Origin: Styela clava
Lineage: Eukaryota > Chordata > Ascidiacea > Stolidobranchia > Styelidae
Direction of reading: 5' to 3'
DNA length: 64,000 nt
Assembly (NCBI RefSeq): GCF_964204865.1
Contig: NC_135263.1
Location: 9,717,426-9,781,425 of the forward strand
Positions 22,011 through 35,701 of the stretch are shown piece by piece. Both the position numbers and the translations under genes were made by a program. The notes below the pieces were generated by a model that made no database searches, was not told the DNA's origin, and saw only the letters and a list, made by a program, of their open reading frames with translations. Within the stretch, counting starts at the first letter, position 1, and each line of letters begins with the position of its first letter.

Positions 22011-24698
22011 AATCAAATCCATCTTACCCATAATGGTGGGAATGTCCTAATGGGTATATCTATCAAAAATGAAAAAAAAATTCAAATACCAAACAAACAA
22101 AAAGGCATGGCATGCCCTGTTAACTTTTTGTTCTTTTGTCGTTCTCTTGATATCTTGTTTCCTGTTGAAAATATCTCAAGAAAAATAGAATAGAATATAA
22201 CAATGAGAGAGAAAAACGAATGAGATAACAATATATAGATAGAGGCTATTACAGAAAAAAGATTCATTTTTAGATATGCAATATCAAAAGTATACAAAAA
22301 AAAGTATTAGTATGATTCTATTTAGCATATCGAAAAATAAATATAAAAAATAAGCGTTTATAAAATAAAAATGTTTATAATCATAAATCTTACTGTCTTG
22401 GTTGGTAATCAACAAGTTTTACGCAAATAGGATAGCCAAATATGAAGCCTATTACAAAAATTCACTAACATGTTGGTACATTTGAATTTGTAACACACAA
22501 AACCATTATCAGATAGAAATAGCACTATTCTCAGAGAAATCCGATAATCTTAACAAAATACTAATACACATTAATCAACAAAAATTAATACATTGTGGAT
22601 ATATTAGTTTGGAAATTGAAATAAATATTGGATATGGGAAATAAAAAGAGTAGTTTTGGTATGTCTGAATTTGTCTTATTTTCTCAAAGTAAGGCTAGTA
22701 AGAATGACGCCACCAAAAAGAGGCTTGTCAATCACCCTACAAGCTTGGGAAGGTACCGACATTCAACTGTATTGTCATGTTTACTGTCGTAAATTTTTAA
22801 ATAAAAACAGATGATTTTGACCACCAATTGCCAGATTCTGTGGTCATTTTTATTTTAGTATTGACCGAACAAATATTGCTACTATGATTGCCATGCTGTG
22901 TATTCCCTCCCTTCATGGGTCCACCAATCACCAGAACCCCCTCCCCCTCCCAACCCCTGTGTATGTGAGTGTAGTATATTTGTTTTTTGTTTTGTTTTTT
23001 GATGGAGATTCATCGACAGAAGAGACAAACCATGCCGGCCTGGTTCGTTTTCCGAAGACGATTCCAAACAAAGAACAAGAAGTGTTTATAAAGTACCGGT
23101 AAGATTAAATTTGTGTGTTTGGTAACATTGACAACCATGAATAGACTTTATTTAGTTCGTACCGATTACAAATGGTATCAAAATGAGTAAATAAGACAAT
23201 AATGAGATATAATAGCATTATATTTTGAATGCTGGTTCCTCATTAATCAGAAAAGTATTTGTAAAATTAAGTTATATGACAAATATGTTGAATGAGGTCG
23301 CTTCCTTGATGCCAAATAATTTAGGTAATCACAGGAATGTATGTTTAGAATGGAATGGAGGGATGAAATGAAAAATTTAACAAAAATAAACGATGCTTTG
23401 GTATAATAAATATATCCACTATTTGATTTTACATAAGTCATGAACTATAAATTATTAACTTTTCATATTTATATGGAATATTGAATCAAATATAGAAATT
23501 GTATTGTAGCTAAATGAAAAATACAATAAAAAATTTGGTTCCTAAACAATAGATCGATCAAGAATCTGTTTTTATTTTAGTAAAATCACACGAACCTGAT
23601 TGGTCGATCCATGTTGTGATTAAAATTCTCATAGATTCGTGCTTGCATAGAGGATTAAAGTACGTATGACATTGGGTATAGACTGAATAGTCTCATTCCA
23701 TTGGGTATAGTCTAAAACAGTCTCATGCCATTGGATATAGTCTAAAATAGTCTCGAGTGCGGCTCAATGCATTTGTTTGCAAGTAGTTCTCAGACATGTT
23801 TGGTCAAACTCTCCTTCAGATTTGAATACTCAAGTTTTATTTACCATATTATTATGGTTCCAGAATCTTTAAGTTCTTTAATAGAGAACACCTGTAGAAA
23901 AAAATATACAATTAATCATAATATCGATGATATAATATTCTTCTTCGCATTCATATAATTGAGAAAATAAATCTTATTAGTTGGATGAGAATATCTTTTT
24001 AATTGTAGACACAAGATAGACTATTGATTGATCCCATGTGATAGCATTCTAAATTTTTTCACAAAGTTTGCAGTGAAGATGGTGTAACGTATTCAAACAA
24101 AGGGCTTAGAGCATAAGATTTAATGCATAAATATAAATCAGTATGGGTTAGCAAATACGAACCAATATTAAATCGCTTTTATTTCGCTTTTACTATGCTA
24201 ATGAAAACAGCGTGGATAACTATTTTGACAAATTCATTACATTAGTGATTTCAACCTTTCTATTTACACAAACTGACAACAACAAATAAAAAAAACCGAG
24301 GACCGGCAACAGATGATTGCAATATTAATAATGATTTGAAACTAACGTAACATTTATAGTAAAACAGGTATAACTTCTACATCGTCTCATCTTATTGTGT
24401 ATTTCTTTTTTACCACGTGAACTATAAAATATGACACTAAAACAGTAAATGTCAATCAACTTTACGTTACTTGAGATTTGATCTAACAGATGAAATGTTA
24501 AATGGCTTACGGATGAAAATATTAACTTAATTAAACAATTTAATTTTAATTAGTCGCTGAAACATTATCAGGTCTTGCGTGTTTTCACAAAGGGATCGAT
24601 CATTCTGAAACTAAATTTGTAAAGTCTTAGCGCCATCAAATATCAGCGTAATAAAAATCAAAACACATAAGTAGAATTGTGACAAAAAGTCGTAAAAA
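22010..24698. repeat. Segment X, copy 2
   Basis: Matches 31728-34400 almost base for base at an offset of 9717-9718. Contents: a TA-rich left part, a relict of the 440-bp repeat (GAGGCTTGTCAATCACCCTA near 22722), the C-rich block and palindrome (22918-23054), three short repeats of ATTGGGTATAGTCT type (23670-23750), and a unique tail. At 24694-24700 it switches abruptly back into satellite (…GTCGTAAAAA/TCTGAGTAGC), which marks a duplication junction. Confidence 0.9.
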
Positions 24699-24699
24699 T

Positions 24700-27600
24700 C
24701 TGAGTAGCTAAGATAACATTATTATCAATAATCCTAGTTAAATCGATATAAAACATTTACATACATTCTAGATCCGTCTTTGCTTCCGTCTTCCTTCGTC
24801 AGCATTTCTCAATCTTCATAGTTCTGTATCTGAGAAGCTGAGATAACATTAATATCACTAATCCTAGTTAAATCGATAAAAAATATTTACATACATTTTA
24901 GATTCGTCTTTGCTTCCGTCTTCCTTCGTCATCATTTCTCAAACTTCATAGTCCTGTATCTGAGAAGCTAAGATAACATTATTATCAATAATTCTAGTCA
25001 AATCGATATAAAACATTTACATACATTCTAAATTCGTCTTTTTCCCGTCTTCCATCGTCTTCATTTTTGAATCTTCATAGTCCTGTATCTGAGAAGAAAA
25101 GATAACATTATTATCACTAATCCTAGTTAAATCGATATAAAACATTTACATACATTCTAGATTCGTCTTCGCTTCCGTCTTCCGTGGTCTTCATTTCTGA
25201 ATCTTCCTAATCCTGTATCTGAGAAGCTAAGATAACATTATTATCACTAGTCTTAATTGAATCGATATAAAACATTTACATACATTCAAGATTCGTCTTT
25301 ACTTCCGTCTTCCGTCGTCTTCATCTCTGCATCTTCATAGTCCTGTATAAGAGAAGCTAAGATGATATTAATATCACTATTCCTAGTTAAATCGATATAA
25401 AACATTTACATACATTTTAAATTCGTCTTTTTCCCGTCTTCCATCGTCTTCATTTTTAAAACTTCATAGTCCTGTATCTGAGAAGCTAAGATAATATTAT
25501 TATCACTAATCCTAGATAAAACGCTATAAAACATTTACATACGTTCTAGATTCGTCTTTGCTTCCGTCTTCCGACGTCTTCATAGTCCTGTATCTGAGAA
25601 GCTAATATGATATTAATATCACTATTCCTGGTTAAATCGATAAAAAATATTTACATACATTTCAGATTCGTCTTTGCTTCCGTCTTCCTTCGTCATCATT
25701 TCTCAAACTTCATAGTCCTGTATCTGAGAAGCTAAGATAACATTATTATCACTAGTCCTAGATGAATCGATATAAAACATTCACATACATTCTAGATTTG
25801 TCTTTGCTTCCGTCATCCGTCGTCTTCATCTCTGCATCTTCATAGTCTTGTATCTGAGAAGCCAATATGATATTAATATCACTATTCCTAGTTAAATCGA
25901 TAAAAAATATTTACATACATTCTAGATTCGTCTTTGTTTCCGTCTTCCTTCGTCATCATTTCTCAATCTTCATAGTCCTGTATCTGAGAAGCTAAGATAA
26001 CAATATTATCACTAATCCTAGTTAAATTGTTATAAAACATTTACATACATTTTAAATTCGTCTTTTTTCCCGTCTTCCATCGTCTTCATTTTTGAATCTT
26101 CATAGTTCTGTATCTGAGAAGCTAAGATAACAATATTATCACTAATCCTAGTTAAATCGATATAAAACATTTACATACATTCTAGATTCGTCTTTGCTTC
26201 CGTCTTCCGTCGTCTTCATAGTCCTGTATCTGAGAAGCTAAGATGATATTAATATCACTATTCCTGGTTAAATCGATAAAAAATATTTACATACCTTTTA
26301 GATTCGTCTTTGCTTCCGTCTTCCTTCGTCATCATTTCTCAAACTTCATAGTCCTGTATCTGAGAAACTAAGATAACATTATTATCACTAATTCTAGTTA
26401 AATCGATATAAAACATTTACATACATTCTAAATTCGTCTTTTTCCCGTCTTCCATCGTCTTCATTTTTGAATCTTCATAGTCCTGTATCTGAGAAGCAAA
26501 GATAACATTATTATCACTAATCCTAGTTAAATCGATATAAAACATTTACATACATTCTAGATTCGTCTTCGCTTCCGTCTTCCGTGGTCTTCATTTCTGA
26601 ATCTTCCTAATCCTGTATCTGAGAAGCTAAGATAACATTATTATCACTAGTCTTAGATGAATCGATATAAAACATTTACATACATTCAAGATTCGTCTTT
26701 ACTTCCGTCTTCGTCGTCTTCATCTCTGCATCTTCATAGTCCTGTATAAGAGAAGCTAAGATGATATTAATATCACTATTCCTAGTTAAATCGATATAAA
26801 ACATTTACATACATTTTAAATTCGTCTTTTTCCCGTCTTCCATCGTCTTCATTTTTTTAAAACTTCATAGTCCTGTATCTGAGAAGCTAAGATAATATTA
26901 TTATCACTAATCCTAGATAAAACGCTATAAAACATTTACATACATTCTAGATTCGTCTTTGCTTCCGTTTTCCGACGTCTTCATAGTCTTGTATCTGAGA
27001 AGCTAAGATGATATTAATATCACTATTCCTGGTTAAATCGATAAAAAATATTTACATACATTTCAGATTCGTCTTTACTTCCGTCTTCCTTCGTCATCAT
27101 TTCTCAAACTTCCTAGTCCTGTATCTGAGAAGCTAAGATAACATTATTATCACTAATCCTAGATGAATCGATATAAAACATTTACATACATTCTAGATTT
27201 GTCTTTGCTTCCGTCATCCGTCGTCTTCATCTCTGCATCTTCATAGTCTTGTATCTGAGAAGCCAAGATGATATTAATATCACTATTCCTAGTTAAATCG
27301 ATAAAAAATATTTACATACATTCTAGATTCGTCTTTGTTTCCGTCTTCCTTCGTCATCATTTCTCAATCTTCATAGTCCTGTATCTGAGAAGCTAAGATA
27401 ACAATATTATCACTAATCCTAGTTAAATTGTTATAAAACATTTACATACATTTTAATTTCGTCTTTTTTCCCGTCTTCCATCGTCTTCATTTTTGAATCT
27501 TCATAGTTCTGTATCTGAGAAGCTAAGATAACAATATTATCACTAATCCTAGTTAAATCGATATAAAACATTTACATACACTCTAGATTCGTCTTTGCTT

Positions 27601-30600
27601 CCGTCTTCCGTCGTCTTCATAGTCCTGTATCTGAGAAGCTAAGATGATATTAATATCACTATTCCTGGTTAAATCGATAAAAAATATTTACATACATTTT
27701 AGATTCGTCTTTGCTTCCGTCTTCCTTCGTCATCATTTCTCAAACTTCATAGTCCTGTATCTGAGAAGCTAAGATAACATTATTATCACTAATCCTAGAT
27801 GAATCGATATAAAACATTTACATACATTCTAGATTTGTCTTTGCTTCCGTCATCCGTCGTCTTCATCTCTGCATCTTCATAGTCTTGTATCTGAGAAGCC
27901 AATATGATATTAATATCACTATTCCTAGTTAAATCGATAAAAAATATTTACATACATTCTAGATTCGTCTTTGTTTCCGTCTTCCTTCGTCATCATTTCT
28001 CAATCTTCATAGTCCTGTATCTGAGAAGCTAAGATAACAATATTATCACTAATCCTAGTTAAATTGTTATAAAACATTTACATACATTTTAAATTCGTCT
28101 TTTTTCCCGTCTTCCATCGTCTTCATTTTTGAATCTTCATAGTTCTGTATCTGAGAAGCTAAGATAACAATATTATCACTAATCCTAGTTAAATCGATAT
28201 AAAACATTTACATACATTCTAGATTCGTCTTTGCTTCCGTCTTCCGTCGTCTTCATAGTCCTGTATCTGAGAAGCTAAGATGATATTAATATCACTATTC
28301 CTGGTTAAATCGATAAAAAATATTTACATACCTTTTAGATTCGTCTTTGCTTCCGTCTTCCTTCGTCATCATTTCTCAAACTTCATAGTCCTGTATCTGA
28401 GAAACTAAGATAACATTATTATCACTAATTCTAGTTAAATCGATATAAAACATTTACATACATTCTAAATTCGTCTTTTTCCCGTCTTCCATCGTCTTCA
28501 TTTTTGAATCTTCATAGTCCTGTATCTGAGAAGCAAAGATAACATTATTATCACTAATCCTAGTTAAATCGATATAAAACATTTACATACATTCTAGATT
28601 CGTCTTCGCTTCCGTCTTCCGTGGTCTTCATTTCTGAATCTTCCTAATCCTGTATCTGAGAAGCTAAGATAACATTATTATCACTAGTCTTAGATGAATC
28701 GATATAAAACATTTACATACATTCAAGATTCGTCTTTACTTCCGTCTTCGTCGTCTTCATCTCTGCATCTTCATAGTCCTGTATAAGAGAAGCTAAGATG
28801 ATATTAATATCACTATTCCTAGTTAAATCGATATAAAACATTTACATACATTTTAAATTCGTCTTTTTCCCGTCTTCCATCGTCTTCATTTTTTTAAAAC
28901 TTCATAGTCCTGTATCTGAGAAGCTAAGATAATATTATTATCACTAATCCTAGATAAAACGCTATAAAACATTTACATACATTCTAGATTCGTCTTTGCT
29001 TCCGTTTTCCGACGTCTTCATAGTCTTGTATCTGAGAAGCTAAGATGATATTAATATCACTATTCCTGGTTAAATCGATAAAAAATATTTACATACATTT
29101 CAGATTCGTCTTTACTTCCGTCTTCCTTCGTCATCATTTCTCAAACTTCATAGTCCTGTATCTGAGAAGCTAAGATAACATTATTATCACTAATCCTAGA
29201 TGAATCGATATAAAACATTTACATACATTCTAGATTTGTCTTTGCTTCCGTCATCCGTCGTCTTCATCTCTGCATCTTCATAGTCTTGTATCTGAGAAGC
29301 CAAGATGATATTAATATCACTATTCCTAGTTAAATCGATAAAAAATATTTACATACATTCTAGATTCGTCTTTGTTTCCGTCTTCCTTCGTCATCATTTC
29401 TCAATCTTCATAGTCCTGTATCTGAGAAGCTAAGATAACAATATTATCACTAATCCTAGTTAAATTGTTATAAAACATTTACATACATTTTAATTTCGTC
29501 TTTTTTCCCGTCTTCCATCGTCTTCATTTTTGAATCTTCATAGTTCTGTATCTGAGAAGCTAAGATAACAATATTATCACTAATCCTAGTTAAATCGATA
29601 TAAAACATTTACATACACTCTAGATTCGTCTTTGCTTCCGTCTTCCGTCGTCTTCATAGTCCTGTATCTGAGAAGCTAAGATGATATTAATATCACTATT
29701 CCTGGTTAAATCGATAAAAAATATTTACATACATTTTAGATTCGTCTTTGCTTCCGTCTTCCTTCGTCATCATTTCTCAAACTTCATAGTCCTGTATCTG
29801 AGAAGCTAAGATAACATTATTATCACTAATCCTAGATGAATCGATATAAAACATTTACATACATTCTAGATTCGTCTTTGCTTCCGTCATCCGTCGTCTT
29901 CATCTCTGCATCTTCATAGTCTTGTATCTGAGAAGCCAAGATGATATTAATATCACTATTCCTAGTTAAATCGATAAAAAATATTTACATACATTCTAGA
30001 TTCGTCTTTTTTTTCGTCTTCCTCCGTCATCATTTCTCAATCTTCATAGTCCTGTATCTGAGAAGCTAAGATAACAATATTATCACTAATCCTAGTTAAA
30101 TTGACGTCTTTGCTTCCGTCTTCCGTAGTCTTCATAGTCCTGTATCTGAGAAGCTAAGATGATATTAATATCACTATTCCTGGTTAAATCGATAAAAAAT
30201 ATTTACATACATTTTAGATTCGTCTTTGCTTCCGTCTTCCTTCGTCATCATTTCTCAAACTTCATAGTCCTGTATCTGAGAAGCTAAGATAACATTATTA
30301 TCACTAATCCTAGATGAATCGATATAAAACATTTACATACATTCTAGATTCGTCTTTGCTTCCGTCATCCGTCGTCTTCATCTCTGCATCTTCATAGTCT
30401 TGTATCTGAGAAGCCAAGATGATATTAATATCACTATTCCTAGTTAAATCGAGAAAAAATATTTACATACATTCTAGATTCGTCTTTTTTTTCGTCTTCC
30501 TTCGTCATCATTTCTCAATCTTCATAGTCCTGTATCTGAAAAGCTAAGATAACAATATTATCACTAATCCTAGTTAAATTGTTATAAAACATTTACATAC

Positions 30601-31728
30601 ATTTTAAATTTGTCTTTTTTCCCGTCTTCCATCGTCTTCATTTTTGAATCTTCATAGTCCTGTATCTGAGAAGCTAAGATAATATCATTATCACGTATCC
30701 TAGATAAATCGATAAAAAATATTTACATACATTCTAGATTCCTCCTTTCTTCGGTCTTCATTCGTCACCATTTCTCAATCTTCATAGTCCTGTATCTAAG
30801 AAGCTAAGATAACATTATTATCGCTTATCCCTTATCCTAGTTAACTCGATATAAAATTTTCACATATATTCTAGATTGGTCTTTGCTCCCGTCGTCTTCA
30901 TTTTTGAAACTTCATAGTCCTGCATTTAAGAAGCTAAGATAACATTAATATTACTGTTCCTAGTTAAATCAATAAAAAATATTTACATACATTCTAAATT
31001 CGTCTTTGCTTCCATCTTCCTTCGTCATCATTTCTCAATCTATATAGTCCTGTATCTGAGAAGCTAAGATAACATTATTATCACTAATCCTAGTTAACTC
31101 GATATAAAATATTCACATACATTCTAGATTGGTCTTATTTTCGTCTTCCATCGTCTTCATTTCTGAATCTCCATAATCCTGTTTCTGAGAAGCTAAGATA
31201 ACATTATTATCACTAATCTTCGTTAAATCGATATAAAACATTTACATACATACATTCCAGGTTCGTCTTTGCTTCCGTCGTCTTCATTTTTGAATCTTCA
31301 TAGTCCTGCTTTTAAGAAGCTAAGATAACATTTTAGCTAAGATAACATTAATATTAATGTTCCTAGTTAAATCAATAAAAAATGTTTACATACATTCCAG
31401 ATTCCTCTTTGCTTCCGTCTTCCGTCGTCTTCATTTCTGAATCTTCATAGTCCTGTATCTAAGAAGCTAAGAGAACATTACTAAAACTGATCCTAAAAAA
31501 TATTTACATACATTCTAGATTCGCCTTTGCTTCCGTTGTCTTCATTTCTTAATCTCCATAGTCCTGTATCTGAGAAGCTAAGAACATTAATAAAACTAAT
31601 CCTAGTTAAATTGATATCAAATATTCACATACATTCTAGATTCGTTCTTGCTTCCTTCTATTCGTCATTTCCTAATCTTTATAATTGTGCATCTGAAAAA
31701 CTGAGATACAATAATATTAACTAGGCCT
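24700..31728 (-). repeat. Satellite array 2 with higher-order repeat
   Basis: Same monomer family as array 1. Nearly identical blocks recur at a spacing of 2037 bp: the variant GAATCTTCATAGTTCTGTAT at 26092 and 28129, and the variant ATTTTTTTAAAAC at 26851 and 28888. Within the block the same variant recurs at alternating distances of 1401 and 636 bp (anchors 26101, 27502, 28138, 29539). A shortened monomer at 30103 (TAAATTG/ACGTCTTTGC) marks a recombination or deletion point. The outer right monomers match those of array 1. Confidence 0.95.
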
Positions 31729-34400
31729 AATCAAATCCATCTCACCCATAATGGTGGGAATGTCCTAATGGGTATATCTATCAAAAATGAAAAAAAAATT
31801 CAAATACCAAACAAACAAAAAGGCATGGCATGCCCTGTTAACTTTTTGTTCTTTTGTCGTTCTCTTGATATCTTGTTTCCTGTTGAAAATATCTCAAGAA
31901 AAATAGAATAGAATATAACAATGAGAGAGAATAACGAATGAGATAACAATATATAGATAGAGGCTATTACAGAAAAAAGATTCATTTTTAGATATGCAAT
32001 ATTAAAAGTATACAAAAAAAGTATTAGTATGATTGTATTTAGCATATCGAAAAATAAATATAAAAAATAAGCGTTTATAAAATAAAAATGTCTATAATCA
32101 TAAATCTTACTGTCCTGGTTGTTAATCAACAAGTTTTACGCAAATAGGATAGCCAAATATGAAGCCTATTACAAAAATTCACTAACATGTTGGTACATTT
32201 GAATTTGTAACACACAAAACCATTATCAGATAGAAATAGCACTATTCTCAGAGAAATCCGATAATCTTAACAAAATACTAATACACATTAATCAACAAAA
32301 ATTAATACATTGTGGATATATTAGTTTGGAAATTGAAATAAATATTGGATATGGGAAATACAAAGAGTAGTTTTGGTATGTCTGAATTTGTCTTATTTTC
32401 TCAAAGTAAGGCTAGTAAGAATGACGCCACCAAAAAGAGGCTTGTCAATCACCCTACAAGCTTGGGAAGGTACCGACATTCAACTGTATTGTCATGTTTA
32501 CTGTCGTAAATTTTTAAATAAAAACAGATGATTTTGACCACCAATTGCCAGATTCTGTGGTCATTTTTATTTTAGTATTGACCGAACAAATATTGCTACT
32601 ATGATTGCCATGCTGTGTATTCCCTCCCTTCATGGGTCCACCAATCACCAGAACCCCCTCCCCCTCCCAACCCCTGTGTATGTGAGTGTAGTATATTTGT
32701 TTTTTGTTTTGTTTTTTGATGGAGATTCATCGACAGAAGAGACAAACCATGCCGGCCTGGTTCGTTTTCCGAAGACGATTCCAAACAAAGAACAAGAAGT
32801 GTTTATAAAGTACCGGTAAGATTAAATTTGTGTGTTTGGTAACATTGACAACCATGAATAGACTTTATTTAGTTCGTACCGATTACAAATGGTATCAAAA
32901 TGAGTAAATAAGACAATAATGAGATATAATAGCATTATATTTTGAATGCTGGTTCCTCATTAATCAGAAAAGTATTTGTAAAATTAAGTTATATGACAAA
33001 TATGTTGAATGAGGTCGCTTCCTTGATGCCAAATAATTTAGGTAATCACAGGAATGTATGTTTAGAATGGAATGGAGGGATGAAATGAAAAATTTAACAA
33101 AAATAAACGATGCGTTGGTATAATAAATATATCCACTATTTGATTTTACATAAGTCATGAACTATAAATTATTAACTTTTCATATTTATATGGAATATTG
33201 AATCAAATATAGAAATTGTATTGTAGCTAAATGAAAAATACAATAAAAAATTTGATTCCTAAACAATAGATCGATCAAGAATCTGTTTTTATTTTAGTAA
33301 AATCACACGAACCTGATTGGTCGACCCATGTTGTGATTAAAATTCTCATAGATTCGTGCCTGCATAGAGGATTAAAGTACGTATGACATTGGGTATAGAC
33401 TGAATAGTCTCATTCCATTGGGTATAGTCTAAAATAGTCTCATGTCATTGGGTATAGTCTAAAATAGTCTCGAGTGCGGCTCAATGCATTTGTTTGCAAG
33501 TAGTTCTCAGACATGTTTGGTCAAACTCTCCTTCAGATTTGAATACTCAAGTTTTATTTACCATTTTATTATGGTTCCAGAATCTTTAAGTTCTTTAATA
33601 GAGAACACCTGTAAAAAAAATATACAATTAATCATAATGTCGATGATATGATATTCTTCTTCGCATTCATATAATTGAGAAAATAAATCTTATTAGTTGT
33701 ATGAGAATATCTTTTTAATTGTAGGCACAAGATAGACTATTGATTGATCCCATGTGATAGCATTCTAAATTTTTTCAAAGTTTGCAGTGATGGTGTAACG
33801 TATTCAAACAAAGGGCTTACAGCATAAGATTTAATGCAATATTATAAATCAGTATGGGTTAGCAAATACGAACCAATATTAAATCGCTTTTACTATGCTA
33901 ATGAAAACACCGTGGATAGCTATTTTGACAAATTCATTACATTGGTGATTTCAACCTTTCTATTCCCACAAACTGACAACATCAAATAAAATAAACCCGA
34001 AGACCGACAACAGATGATTGAAATATTAAGGATGATTTGAAACTAATGTAACATTTATAGTAAGACAGGTATAACTTATACATCGTCTCATCTTATTCAA
34101 TATTTCTTTTTTACCGCGTGAACTATAAAATATGAAACTAAAACAGTAAATGTCAATCAACTTTACGTTACTTGAGATTTGATCTAACAGATGAAATGTT
34201 AAATGGCTTACGGATGAAAATATTAACTTAATTAAACAATTTAATTTTGATTAGTCGCTGAAACATTATCAGGTCTTGCGTGTTTTCACAATAGGGATCG
34301 ATCATTCTGAAACTAAATTTGTATAAATTCTTAGCGCCATCAAATATCAGCGTAATAAAAATCAAAACACATAAGTAGAATTGTGACAAAAAGTCGTAAA
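31728..34400. repeat. Segment X, copy 3
   Basis: Near-identical partner of 22010-24698. Few differences are visible (for example a short deletion near 33775-33790). After GTCGTAAAAA near 34400 it continues into unrelated sequence rather than satellite, so this is the outer end of the duplication. Confidence 0.9.
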
Positions 34401-34890
34401 AAATATTTTTATTTCACCCGATTTTTGAAATGATGACACGTTTCCCAGCGTTTTCCCACTAGTCAAATATTCATTCTTATTTTTTATAGTCATGTCCTCC
34501 TCTTTGCAGTTTTTCTCGTAAACTCGTATGGCATTTTTATTGATGTTTGATATGGTGACTATCTTGCGACAGAATTTGGATTATATTTGAAAAAATTAAA
34601 CTTTAGTTATCAGATTTTGTACGCTTTTGAATGATATGAATAAAAGTTCGAATTTACTCGCTACCAAACAAATCTGGGTGGAGTATTTCAAACTAATTTG
34701 ACGCATTCTTAATCCAAATTTAAAGGTGAATCAACAGACAACAAGTCAATATATACTTTCTCACTTTTAATATATACTTTCTTACCCTTAACAAGTTGAA
34801 AAATACTTTGTAATCCTAAATTGGAAACTGTCCTGAGGAGTAAGATTTACAAAAGGTGAAACCAAAAAAACGACTTTTAAAGGGGTTAGG
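34401..34890. other. Intergenic, nothing recognised
   Basis: AT-rich; a short internal repeat CAATATATACTTTCT at about 34748 and 34770 is the only visible structure. Confidence 0.5.
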
Positions 34891-34892
34891 TA

Positions 34893-35275
34893 CACAAGAT
34901 TTTTTTAACCTAAATAACAGAAGCTACATCTAAAATTAGACGTTCCATTTTTCTACCAATTGGCGATAGCAAAAGAAAGATGCAACTGAAATTAATTAAT
35001 TTAATTCACGACCGAACAAGAATGCGGACAAGGAAACAGACAAACCATGACGAAACTAAAAGAACGAACGAAATAAACTCTTAAGATTTTGTTAACCTAA
35101 CTAACAAAAGCTAGATCTAAAATTGAATGTTCCATTTTTCCCAGTTACAATCAATTAACGACAGTAAACGAAAGATGCAACTTCAGTAAATTAATTCGAT
35201 TAACGACCGAACAACAATGCGGACAAGGAAACAGACAAATCATGACGAAACTAAGATAATCGAAATAAACTCTTT
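34893..35275 (+). repeat. Tandem dimer, unit about 190 bp
   Basis: Two direct copies (about 34893-35082 and 35083-35275) share TTAACCTAA-TAACA, ATGCGGACAAGGAAACAGAC and CATGACGAAACTAA. They are diverged by substitutions. The following 35286-35480 frame of 64 codons starts with ATG but has no other support. Confidence 0.8.
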
Positions 35276-35701
35276 TTAAAAAATTATGAGGTTATATAAA
35301 TCAATCAAAAATAACGAACGAAATATTATTTCAAAGCAACATGGTATATGGATACGCGCACGCTCTAATGAAACATTAACGCGATTACCGACTGAACCAA
35401 ATCAAAATCTTAATTTATTTAACTTTCATCTCATTGGGACTAATTTTAAAAATACAATCTTGTCTCTAAGGCGTTTTTAAATTTGAATTACACAAATTTC
35501 ATTGAGAGTAGGGCAAGTTGAATGTTTATGTAAGTTGTTTTTAAAAGCAACAAATTGTTATGGCCAAATGCTTGTTCGGTAAGGGTAAATGTTTAATGTC
35601 AAATACTTGACGGGCATAAACAATACTTTTTGATTGAATAGATTTCGAAATACTTGATATATTTAAAAAAAAAGGATTTGAAAGATTTTAAGGATTTAAA
35701 G

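Noticed and set aside
22884..23102. Frames conserved between 22884-23102 and 32601-32819 on both strands
   Set aside because: They are conserved because the whole segment was duplicated recently. The third, older copy has a shifted composition and no splice sites or start context support them.
17556..31728. A single gene with over a hundred tandem mini-exons on the minus strand
   Set aside because: A frequent monomer variant (TCTCAATCTTC on plus) puts stops in all three frames, and 14-nt and 1-nt length differences break phase. Satellite is the simpler reading; kept only as a possible origin.
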